Of a stretch of 5,839 bases of DNA, positions 1 through 5,590 are shown piece by piece. Source of the DNA: CAYSLU01 sp964431965. Lineage in GTDB: Bacteria > Verrucomicrobiota > Kiritimatiellia > CAIKKV01 > CAYSLU01. The translations under genes were made by a program, and so were the position numbers. The notes below the pieces were generated by a model. That model saw only the letters and a program-made list of their open reading frames with translations, made no database searches and was not told the DNA's origin. The stretch lies in contig CAYSLU010000157.1 of assembly GCA_964431965.1 (NCBI GenBank), positions 1-5,839 on the forward strand, read 5' to 3'. How positions within the stretch are numbered: position 1 is the first letter of the stretch; each line of letters opens with the position of its first letter.

Positions 1-2
1 CG

Positions 3-446
3 GTGACCCTGATCGACACAACGGTGTGGATAGACTTCTTCCGAGGCACGGACACGGCGCAAGTGCAGGAACTGGAGCGCATGCTGAACGCAAACGAGGA
101 CGTTTGCGTGTGCGGGGTCGTCCTAACGGAAGTCTTGCAGGGAATTCGGGATGAGAAGGAATACGCGAACGCGCTTGTCTCCTTTGACTCGTTCATCCTG
201 CTGCCCATGACCAGAGCGACTTTTGTGAGGGCGGCAGAGCTTTACCGGACGCTGCGTCGGCGCGGCCTGACTGTTCGCAATGCCGTCGATTGCATGATTG
301 CGGCAGTCGCGCTCGAGCACGATGTTGCCTTGTTGCACAACGACCGGGATTTCGACGCCATCGCATCGCTGGGCAAACTCAAGATTGTAGAACCGGAGAA
401 GCCAACAACGCCTCGCTCTTTACGTCGCGTTCCGCGCCGAAAGTGA
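3..446 (+). CDS. vapC: VapC-type PIN-domain ribonuclease toxin
   Basis: This 147-residue protein is a PIN-domain endoribonuclease of the VapC type, the toxin half of a type II toxin-antitoxin pair. Such toxins cut RNA (often tRNA or rRNA) in the cytoplasm when their antitoxin is degraded. The N-terminus 'TLIDTTVWIDFFRG' is the standard VapC opening. The four acidic metal-binding positions are visible: D5, E43 (in 'LTEVLQG'), D96 (in 'NAVDCMIAA') and D114/D116 (in 'HNDRDFD'). The start is a GTG at base 3, chosen because the PIN motif begins immediately after it. Its ribosome site and the expected VapB antitoxin gene would lie left of the window. The tail after about residue 125 ('KPTTPRSLRRVPRRK') is basic and longer than in most VapCs. 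GC over the first 300 bases is about 58% by hand count, clearly lower than in the protease gene, which fits horizontal acquisition. Family assignment is firm; RNA target unknown. Confidence 0.92.
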   Translation: MTLIDTTVWIDFFRGTDTAQVQELERMLNANEDVCVCGVVLTEVLQGIRDEKEYANALVSFDSFILLPMTRATFVRAAELYRTLRRRGLTVRNAVDCMIAAVALEHDVALLHNDRDFDAIASLGKLKIVEPEKPTTPRSLRRVPRRK

Positions 447-499
447 GGGCGTGCGCTCTGGTTATGAAGAGGATGAGAATAGCGGCCCCGAATCCATTC

Positions 500-504
500 A
501 GGAG
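500..504 (+). promoter_or_regulatory. Ribosome binding site of the small exported protein
   Basis: AGGAG lies five bases before the ATG at 510. It is the only textbook Shine-Dalgarno site before a gene start in the window, and it supports the small 63-residue gene as real. Confidence 0.7.
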
Positions 505-509
505 ACGTA

Positions 510-701
510 ATGAGAACCATCATCGCAGCCTTTCTTCTGGCGACCTACAGCTGTCCATTTGTGGTTCGGGCGGCAGACGAGCAGGAGCTTCCGCCGACTG
601 CAAAGGCGGCCCTGCAGGAACTCGAAGCGACAACGACCAAGGCCAAGGGCGTGGCCGTGGAGAAACTGAAGCAGGCCCTCGACGTCAAGAAGCAGAAGTG
701 A
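510..701 (+). CDS. Small exported lysine-rich helical protein, unknown function
   Basis: This is a 63-residue protein of no family I recognise. Residues 1-21 look like a Sec signal peptide: MR, then a hydrophobic run 'TIIAAFLLATYSCPFVV', then a likely signal peptidase I site at VRA|ADE. The C15 context (TYSC) does not match a lipobox well, so a lipoprotein is less likely. The mature part, about 42 residues, is rich in Ala, Lys, Glu, Leu and Thr ('AKAALQELEATTTKAKGVAVEKLKQALDVKKQK'). It is probably one amphipathic helix or short coiled coil acting outside the cytoplasmic membrane. The start is supported by AGGAG five bases upstream. The gene begins 63 bases after the toxin stop and ends 130 bases before the protease start. 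Neither neighbour suggests its job, and no terminator separates it from the protease gene. The ribosome site plus signal peptide make it credible despite its size. Confidence 0.72.
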   Translation: MRTIIAAFLLATYSCPFVVRAADEQELPPTAKAALQELEATTTKAKGVAVEKLKQALDVKKQK

Positions 702-794
702 TCTGAAGTGGACAAGTCCGTGTCGGTGGGTGATGCGGAGTGGTAGGGTATCGGAATGAGACCAGTGCGAGTGAACGTGGAGGACGGGTGGTAG

Positions 795-824
795 GTGTCA
801 GCGCGGCGTGGGGCGTGTTAGACT
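795..824 (+). promoter_or_regulatory. Possible promoter of the S8 protease gene, leaderless type
   Basis: GTGTCA (795-800, four of six matches to TTGACA) is followed after 18 bases by TAGACT (819-824, a TANNNT-type -10 box). The box ends seven bases before the ATG at 832, so transcription would begin at or next to the start codon, giving a leaderless mRNA. No Shine-Dalgarno sequence precedes this ATG at normal spacing; GGAGG at 779-783 is far too distant. This is motif matching by eye only. Confidence 0.3.
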
Positions 825-831
825 GTGGACC

Positions 832-2820
832 ATGGATGCATGCCGAATACGGTGCGGCGGTGCGGTCCGAGTGTGGCTCACGGTCCTGGCCGCATGGCTC
901 GCGGCCGTGGCCGGCCCGGCCCGCGCGGCTGAATGGCATGACAAGGTTGATCTTCTGGTTCTGGATTCCTTTGCGACTGCGCCCGGTGGGACGGTGGCGT
1001 GCATGGTGCTGCTGGGCGAGCAGGCGGATCTGGCCGGCGCCGGGCGCCTGCTGACGAAGGAAGAGAAGGGCGCCTACGTGTGCCGGGTCCTGGCCGAGCA
1101 TGCCGCGCGCACGCAGAAGCCGGTGATCGACGCGCTGCAGCGCGCGGGGGCGCCGCATCGGGCGTTCTGGGCGGCGAATCTGGTCTGGGCCGAGTGCGAC
1201 ATGGCCACCGTGCAGCGCGTGGCATCCCGGCCAGAGGTGTCGGCCGTCTGCGCCAATTCGCGCGTGCTGCTTCGGCGGCCGTTCCCCGCCCGGCCCGAGC
1301 TGGCGCGGCTGGCGCCGAGCGCGGTCGAGTGGAATCTCACGATCATCCGGGCGCCGCAGGTGTGGGCCCGGGGGATCACCGGGGCCGGCGTGGTGGTGGC
1401 GGGCCAGGACACCGGCTACGACTGGGATCACCCGGCGCTGATCCGGCAGTACCGGGGCTGGGATGGCACGAACGCGAACCACGCGTACAACTGGCACGAC
1501 GCCATTCACTCCGGCGGGGGCGCGTGCGGCGCGGACTCTCCATTCCCGTGCGACGACAACAATCACGGCACGCACACGATGGGGACGATGGTGGGCGACG
1601 ATGGTGCCGGCAACCAGGTGGGCGTGGCGCCGGGGGCGCGCTGGATCGGGTGCCGGAACATGAGCCAGGGGGTGGGCACGCCCGCGACGTACACCGAGTG
1701 CTTCCAGTGGCTGATGGCGCCGACCGATGCGGCCGGCCTCAATCCCGATCCCACAAAGGCACCGGATGTGATCAACAACTCGTGGGGCTGCCCGGGCTAC
1801 GAGGGCTGCACCAACATCGACATGCTGCGGAGCGTGGTGGAAAACACGCGCGCGTCCGGCATCCTGGTGGTGGCGGCTGCCGGAAACTCGGGCTCGGGCT
1901 GCAGCTCGGTCTCGGAGCAGCCGGCGCTCTTCGACGCCTCGTTTACGGTCGGGGCCACGGACAGCGGCGACTCCATCGTCAGCTTCAGCAGTCGGGGGAA
2001 TGTGACGGCGGATGGCAGTGGCCGCATGAAGCCCGACGTGTCGGCGCCCGGGCAGAACGTGCGGTCCAGCTTCCCGGGCACCGGCTACGGGCTGGATTCG
2101 GGGACGAGCATGGCGGGGCCGCACGTGGCGGGCGTCGCCGCGCTGGTGTTCTCGGCTCACCCGGGGCTGCGCGGGCAGGTGGATCGCGTCGAGCGGTTGA
2201 TTACGCGGACGGCGACGCCCCGGACGAGCGCCCAGACGTGCGGCGGCGTGTCCGGGAGCGAGGTGCCCAACAACACCTACGGATGGGGGCGGGTGAATGC
2301 GGAGGCGGCTGTGGGCTTGGATGACGCGGACGGGGACACGGTTCCGGACTGGTGGGAGATCGTGTTCGAGCTGAGCCCGACGAACGCGACCGACGCCGCG
2401 GAGGATCCGGACGGGGACGGCTTCACGACGCGGCAGGAATATGCGGCGAACACGGACCCGACGAATGCAGGATCGGCCCTGCGCATGGTGTGGGCGCGCT
2501 CGGACGCCACCGGGGCGGTGATGGTGGCGTGGCGGACGCGGCCGGACGGGTTCGACGCGCCGCGGGCCTACGATCTGCAGCGGGCCGACGGACCGCTGGG
2601 GCCGTCGAATGCATGGGTCACCGTGCGGCCCATGATCTCCGCCACGGGCGATGTGACTACCGCGTGTGACGATGTGAGCGGGAGCGGCGCCACGGAGTGG
2701 CTGTATCGCGTCACGTTGGCGCGCACGGGCACACCGGTGAGGGCGCTGCAGCCAGTCGGCCTGAGCCGGATCGGCGGGCCGATATCCCCGGTCGATGGCC
2801 GCCTGGCCGGGCTTCGGTGA
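832..2820 (+). CDS. Secreted subtilisin-like (S8) protease, bacillopeptidase F type, with Ca-binding hinge
   Basis: This 662-residue protein is a secreted serine endopeptidase of family S8. A signal peptide covers residues 1-32 (basic start, core 'VWLTVLAAWLAAVAG', site ARA|AEW). Residues 35-166 look like the bacillopeptidase F propeptide ('VCMVLLGEQADL...', 'AFWAANLVWAECD'), an intramolecular chaperone removed on maturation. The catalytic domain spans about 167-496: D193 in 'GQDTGYDWDHP', H245 in 'NNHGTHTMG', oxyanion N352 in 'AAAGNSG' and nucleophile S426 in 'SGTSMAGPHVAG'. All are intact, so it should be active. Paired cysteines ('GGACGADSPFPCDD', 'WGCPGYEGC') suggest disulfides outside the cytoplasm. 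Residues 497-546 form an acidic hinge with thrombospondin type 3-like Asp repeats ('DADGDTVPDWWE', 'DPDGDGFTTRQEYAANTDP') that probably binds calcium. Residues 550-662 resemble a beta-sandwich accessory domain. There is no LPXTG motif. An in-frame GTG at 808 would add eight residues; ATG 832 gives the better signal peptide. Confidence 0.93.
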   Translation: MDACRIRCGGAVRVWLTVLAAWLAAVAGPARAAEWHDKVDLLVLDSFATAPGGTVACMVLLGEQADLAGAGRLLTKEEKGAYVCRVLAEHAARTQKPVIDALQRAGAPHRAFWAANLVWAECDMATVQRVASRPEVSAVCANSRVLLRRPFPARPELARLAPSAVEWNLTIIRAPQVWARGITGAGVVVAGQDTGYDWDHPALIRQYRGWDGTNANHAYNWHDAIHSGGGACGADSPFPCDDNNHGTHTMGTMVGDDGAGNQVGVAPGARWIGCRNMSQGVGTPATYTECFQWLMAPTDAAGLNPDPTKAPDVINNSWGCPGYEGCTNIDMLRSVVENTRASGILVVAAAGNSGSGCSSVSEQPALFDASFTVGATDSGDSIVSFSSRGNVTADGSGRMKPDVSAPGQNVRSSFPGTGYGLDSGTSMAGPHVAGVAALVFSAHPGLRGQVDRVERLITRTATPRTSAQTCGGVSGSEVPNNTYGWGRVNAEAAVGLDDADGDTVPDWWEIVFELSPTNATDAAEDPDGDGFTTRQEYAANTDPTNAGSALRMVWARSDATGAVMVAWRTRPDGFDAPRAYDLQRADGPLGPSNAWVTVRPMISATGDVTTACDDVSGSGATEWLYRVTLARTGTPVRALQPVGLSRIGGPISPVDGRLAGLR

Positions 2821-2909
2821 CTCCGACGGCTGGCGGCCGGCGCATCGCCCTCTGTTGTGGAATCAGCTTTGCAGCGGGAGGCGGCGGGCTGAGCGATACG
2901 AGACAGTTC

Positions 2910-3071
2910 GGCGGATTGGGCCGAACGGAGGCGCGCCATCTCGCCTCACCTGCGGCGTTGGCGGGGACGGCGCGGACAGGAGTCCAGCGCCGCCCCCGCC
3001 GCCTTGCATGTGAGGCAATCTGACGCGTCCCCGTTCGGAGGTCTCGCGGACTCGACCCGACCCAATCCGCC
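2910..3071. repeat. Long imperfect palindrome (about 162 bases), candidate structured RNA or MITE-like element
   Basis: Outer arms GGCGGATTGGG (2910-2920) and CCCAATCCGCC (3061-3071) are perfect complements. The next arms, 2921-2935 and 3024-3038, match at 13 of 15 positions, with one A/C mismatch and one G-T wobble. A 22-base excess (3039-3060) bulges from the right side only. Further in, GCCTCAC (2943-2949) pairs perfectly with GTGAGGC (3010-3016). TGC/GCA and GGC/GCC follow. GGCGGGGACGGCGC (2960-2973) then pairs with GCGCCGCCCCCGCC (2987-3000) at 13 of 14 positions. GGAC/GTCC closes an AGGA tetraloop at 2978-2981. In total about 55 pairs form in register, too many to be chance. A competing local hairpin GTTCGGC/GCCGAAC (2906-2912/2920-2926) overlaps the left end. 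No terminal T-run, obvious target-site duplication or transposase is present. It may be a MITE-like relic, a structured RNA or a transcript-end structure; the sequence does not decide. Confidence 0.75.
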
Positions 3072-3083
3072 TCACGGTTCGCC

Positions 3084-3108
3084 CCGTTCCTTCGCGTACT
3101 CGGAACGG
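3084..3108. repeat. Short perfect hairpin
   Basis: CCGTTCC (3084-3090) and GGAACGG (3102-3108) form a perfect 7-pair stem with an 11-base loop, just right of the long palindrome. No T-run follows on either strand. Its function is unknown; it could be a flanking part of the larger structured region. Confidence 0.5.
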
Positions 3109-3117
3109 TCGGTCAGA

Positions 3118-3129
3118 GGTGTCGACACC
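3118..3129. repeat. Perfect 12-base palindrome
   Basis: GGTGTCGACACC is fully self-complementary with no spacer, the form expected of a site bound by a protein dimer rather than of an RNA hairpin. No gene start lies close by on either strand, so an operator role has no obvious target; chance is possible. Confidence 0.4.
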
Positions 3130-3169
3130 GGAAAACCCTTGTTCGATATTGAGCGGAGGGCGCGGACAG

Positions 3170-3203
3170 ACCGGAAGAGAGTCGGCAACTGAACTGTTCC
3201 GGT
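3170..3203. repeat. Hairpin with 7-pair stem
   Basis: ACCGGAA (3170-3176) pairs with TTCCGGT (3197-3203) around a 20-base loop. A second copy of ACCGGAA at 3127-3133 overlaps the end of the 12-base palindrome and could compete for the same right arm. No T-run follows, and its role is unknown. Confidence 0.4.
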
Positions 3204-3222
3204 TAGGGCATGTTCGGGGTCG

Positions 3223-3336
3223 GAGCCCACCCGCCCTTCGGGCGCCTCTCCGAGGAGGGGACCACGCCTAATGCGTCTCGCGGGAACGAGATCCCCTCCT
3301 GGGAGGGATCCGCGAAGCGGGGGGTGGGTTGGGCTC
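3223..3336. repeat. MITE- or REP-like inverted repeat with hairpin-forming arms
   Basis: The left arm (3223-3261) and right arm (3292-3336) are imperfect inverted copies. GAGCCCA (3223-3229) matches TGGGCTC (3330-3336), and AGGAGGGGA (3253-3261) matches TCCCCTCCT (3292-3300), with a C-rich, slightly uneven stretch between. The central loop is 30 bases (3262-3291). Each arm also folds on itself: CGCCC/GGGCG around TTC (3232-3244) on the left and CCGC/GCGG around GAA (3310-3320) on the right. This nested symmetry is typical of short dispersed non-coding repeats. There is no coding capacity. It ends 31 bases after the ASKHA gene stop (reading leftward), so it may also act as a transcription barrier for both converging genes. 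The dispersed-repeat call is inferred from form, because only one copy is in view. Confidence 0.65.
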
Positions 3337-3367
3337 TGCGAACGCCCGCAGAGAGTGCCTTGCGCGT

Positions 3368-5233
3368 CTAGTCTTCGACGCAGTCGGCTGGCTCCGCGTC
3401 GGGCATGATCATGGCCTCGCCGAATTCCATCTGGAAGCCGGGATCCAGCGAGAGATCGAGATGCTCGGTGGCGCGCCCGATCTGCTCGGCATAGTCCTTT
3501 TCCGCCGTCGACAGCAGCGCGCGCTTCGCGCCGAACGACGCCGCGTTGCCGACGAACCGGATCCGGTTGCAGGGGATTGGCGGGAGCATGCCGATGCGCC
3601 GCGCGTTGCGGCGGCGGATGAAGTTCCCGAACGCGCCCGCGAGGAGGATCGACTGGAGGTCGGCCTGGGTCAGTCCGCCGGCCGTCAGGAGAATGTTGAT
3701 CCCCGCGCGGATGGCGGCGTTCGCCAGCTGGAGCTCGCGGACGTCCTTCTGGTACAAGCAGAGGGGCTGGCCATTCGCCGTCTCTGCGCCCATGGCCAGG
3801 GCGAAGCAGAACTCGTCGCCGTGCGGCAGCACGCGGCGGCGGATCGGGTCCGGCGTGGCCGCGGGGAGTTCGTCGGGGGCGACGATCCGGCCCGTGGAGT
3901 CGAGGACGCCGAGCCGGAGCATCTCCGCGACGGCGTCGATGAGCCCGCTGCCGCAGATGCCGGACGGTCGGGCATTGCCGATGACGTTGATGCGCAAGTC
4001 GCCGTTGACGATGACCTTCTCAATAGCCCCCGAGGTGGCGCGCATGCCGTTGGTGATGCGCGCTCCTTCGAAAGCCGGCCCGGCGGCGACCGATGTGGCG
4101 ACCAGCCGGCCCTGATGGGCCAGCACGATCTCGCCGTTGGTGCCGATGTCGACGAGCAGGGACGGCACGGTCGTCTGATCCAGCCGGGTGGCCACGATGC
4201 CGGCCACGGTGTCGCCGCCCACGAAGCCGCCGATCTGGGGGAAGACGTAGACGTTCGCCTCGGGATTGATGTTGAGCTTGAGGTCGGCGGCCCGCATGTT
4301 GACGGACCGGGTGAAGGCGGCGACGAACGGCAGCTCGCCGAGCGGCGAGGGGTCGATCCCGCACAGGATCTCCTGCATCGTCGTGTTGCCGGCGAACACG
4401 ATCTCGTAGATCGTGTCGGGGGCGACCGAGGTCTTCTGGATGAGCTTCTCGATGATCTCGCGGACGGCCTTGAGCACGGCGGACTGCAGGCGGGAGAGCC
4501 CGTCGGGCTCCGTCCGGCAGCGCTGGATACGGGACACGACATCGTCGCCGAACGATGTCTGGGGGTTCATCTTCGCGGCGACTGCCATGTCCTCGCCGGT
4601 CCGCAGGTTGACGAGCGACCCCACGATGGTGGTGGTGCCGATGTCGAAGGCGATCCCGTAGCAGAGGTCCGTCGTGTTGCCGGGCTCGACGGCGATGAGC
4701 TCGTCGTCGACGATCACGGCGGTGACCTTGAAGTCGGCCTTCCGGATGGTGGTCGGGAGGGCGCGGAGGGCGCTGACGTGGACGGAGAACCGACCCACGG
4801 CGGCCTGCAGGCGCTCGATGTCCGAGGTCGGGTCATCCTGGGACGGCGGCGTGAGTTCGACGTACTGCTTTCGCACGCGCGGGAGGATGTCGAGCGTTCC
4901 GCCGCCGTCGCTGGTGAGGATCTTCTGCTGGCTCTGGAGCAGGGAGCGGTCGGGGATCTCAATGGTGACGTTCGAGGTGCCGACGCGGGCTTGGCAGGCC
5001 AGCCGGTAGCCGTCGGCCACCTTCTGCGCGCCGAGGGCCGCCATATCCACCTCGCCGGCGGGGCAGTCTCCCGCCGTCACGCGGACGTGACACTTGCCGC
5101 AGGTGCCGGACCCGCCGCACGGGGTTTGGATGATGAATCCGGCTTCGGCCGCGGCTTCGAGCAGGACGGTGCCGGGCAGCACGTAGACGCTGCGGCCGGA
5201 CGGTTCGAAAACGACCTTGATCTCTCTTTTCAC
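3368..5233 (-). CDS. 2Fe-2S/ASKHA protein, ATP-dependent reductive activator of corrinoid proteins (RACo family)
   Basis: This 621-residue cytoplasmic protein fits the RACo-like family (C-terminal domain long called DUF4445). Members use ATP to drive electron transfer that returns the inactive Co(II) form of a corrinoid protein to active Co(I), serving methyltransferases such as O-demethylases or the CO dehydrogenase/acetyl-CoA synthase corrinoid protein. Residues 1-90 form a plant-type 2Fe-2S ferredoxin domain with C39, C45, C48 (C-x5-C-x2-C) and C80 ('RLACQ'). After a linker, the ASKHA ATPase fold shows 'FDIGTTT' (D197), 'AGNTTMQE' (G282), 'VDIGTNGE' (D362), 'GICGSGLID' (G425) and 'LAGAFGNF' (G533). 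Length matches the family. The chosen start is GTG at 5233, giving 'MKREIKVVF'. TTG at 5251 would add six residues. An open frame continues to an ATG at 5407, but that extension is Pro/Ala-rich and unlike the family. No methyltransferase or corrinoid gene lies in the window, so its partner is unknown. Confidence 0.9.
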   Translation of the reverse strand: MKREIKVVFEPSGRSVYVLPGTVLLEAAAEAGFIIQTPCGGSGTCGKCHVRVTAGDCPAGEVDMAALGAQKVADGYRLACQARVGTSNVTIEIPDRSLLQSQQKILTSDGGGTLDILPRVRKQYVELTPPSQDDPTSDIERLQAAVGRFSVHVSALRALPTTIRKADFKVTAVIVDDELIAVEPGNTTDLCYGIAFDIGTTTIVGSLVNLRTGEDMAVAAKMNPQTSFGDDVVSRIQRCRTEPDGLSRLQSAVLKAVREIIEKLIQKTSVAPDTIYEIVFAGNTTMQEILCGIDPSPLGELPFVAAFTRSVNMRAADLKLNINPEANVYVFPQIGGFVGGDTVAGIVATRLDQTTVPSLLVDIGTNGEIVLAHQGRLVATSVAAGPAFEGARITNGMRATSGAIEKVIVNGDLRINVIGNARPSGICGSGLIDAVAEMLRLGVLDSTGRIVAPDELPAATPDPIRRRVLPHGDEFCFALAMGAETANGQPLCLYQKDVRELQLANAAIRAGINILLTAGGLTQADLQSILLAGAFGNFIRRRNARRIGMLPPIPCNRIRFVGNAASFGAKRALLSTAEKDYAEQIGRATEHLDLSLDPGFQMEFGEAMIMPDAEPADCVED

Positions 5234-5241
5234 GATCCTCG

Positions 5242-5247
5242 ATGTTA
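5242..5247 (-). promoter_or_regulatory. Possible -10 box just upstream of the ASKHA start
   Basis: Read on the minus strand, TAACAT ends eight bases before the GTG at 5233, a TANNNT box at near-leaderless spacing like that of the protease gene. No matching -35 box is seen. GAGGA between box and start is too close to the GTG for a standard ribosome site. Weak evidence. Confidence 0.2.
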
Positions 5248-5318
5248 TCAAAGCGTCCGAGCCGGTGGCCAGAGCAAGTGCATCTGGAACGCGAGGCGTC
5301 AGTGACGGGAGGGTCGGA

Positions 5319-5339
5319 ACGGCGGAGACCGCCGTCTCC
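5319..5339. repeat. Two overlapping, mutually exclusive hairpins
   Basis: ACGGCGG/CCGCCGT (5319-5325/5329-5335, loop AGA) and GGAGAC/GTCTCC (5324-5329/5334-5339, loop CGCC) are both perfect but share bases, so only one can form at a time. They lie 86-106 bases upstream of the ASKHA start. This could be a switch in a leader or simply chance in GC-rich DNA. Confidence 0.35.
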
Positions 5340-5429
5340 ACGGAACGAGGCCAAGCGGGTTCCTTGGCGCCGGCTGTCCCGGCCGGTTCGGGCTCCGTCC
5401 CCCTCACGTCACTGGCCCATTACTCTGGA

Positions 5430-5447
5430 ACGGGCACTGCGGCCCGT
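5430..5447. repeat. Small GC-rich hairpin
   Basis: ACGGGC (5430-5435) pairs with GCCCGT (5442-5447) around a six-base loop. On the plus strand it is followed by a partly T-rich run (GTCTTCTGTTCT), loosely like a weak terminator, but no plus-strand gene ends here. Confidence 0.25.
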
Positions 5448-5590
5448 GTCTTCTGTTCTGGCCTGATCCCGGTCAGCGGCCGACAAGGAGGTCGTCCCTC
5501 CATGTCCGGAGCGGGCAGGCTCTCGCGTCTTGGATGGCTGGGCTCCGCACTGGGCGGCGTTTGTAGTAGCGCAGCACGAGCCGCGGCCTG

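Larger units (their letters stand above)
2821..3367. other. Convergent intergenic block rich in inverted repeats, no gene
   Basis: This 547-base stretch lies between the 3' ends of the protease (+) and the ASKHA gene (-). Open frames here are short, compositionally odd and lack ribosome sites, so I see no protein gene. It holds an imperfect palindrome (2910-3071), hairpins at 3084-3108 and 3170-3203, a 12-base palindrome (3118-3129) and a MITE-like inverted repeat (3223-3336). None is followed by a T-run on either strand, so no classical intrinsic terminator is visible, although the hairpins could still stop or protect the two converging transcripts. Confidence 0.8.
5234..5590. other. Intergenic region upstream of the ASKHA gene, no gene seen
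   Basis: This 357-base gap separates two leftward genes, so it should contain the ASKHA promoter and the hydrolase 3' end. Open frames here are Arg/Pro/Ser-rich shadows with no recognisable protein. It contains two competing short hairpins (5319-5339), a small stem at 5430-5447 and a TANNNT box near the ASKHA start. No strong -35/-10 pair and no clear terminator after the hydrolase are visible. Confidence 0.6.

Noticed and set aside
685..2160. A 491-codon open frame on the minus strand opposite the protease
   Set aside because: Arg/Pro/His/Ala-rich shadow of the S8 gene with no motif; the sense strand carries all catalytic motifs.
999..2324. A 441-codon plus-strand frame inside the protease gene
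   Set aside because: Out-of-frame Gly/Arg/Ala-rich shadow. The frame with the catalytic Asp, His, Asn and Ser is the real one.
2943..3016. Integron attC site
   Set aside because: The arms GCCTCAC/GTGAGGC resemble the layout, but the invariant AAC/GTT of the attC core boxes is absent, and no cassette array or integrase is present.
2943..3016. Classical intrinsic terminator for the protease gene
   Set aside because: The stem is very strong but no T-run follows on either strand, and it begins over 120 bases after the stop codon.
2795..3192. Short plus- and minus-strand frames within the convergent intergenic block
   Set aside because: They run through the palindromes, have odd composition, and lack ribosome sites and recognisable motifs.
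3329..5305. A 658-codon open frame on the plus strand opposite the ASKHA gene
   Set aside because: It is antisense to a clearly conserved protein and has a low-complexity Asp/Arg/Gly/Ala composition typical of complementary frames in GC-rich genes. No domain is recognisable.
5234..5407. N-terminal extension of the ASKHA protein to an ATG at 5407
   Set aside because: The extra 58 residues are Pro/Ala/Thr-rich and precede a ferredoxin domain that starts normally at 'KREIKVVF'. A GTG at 5233 gives the usual family start.
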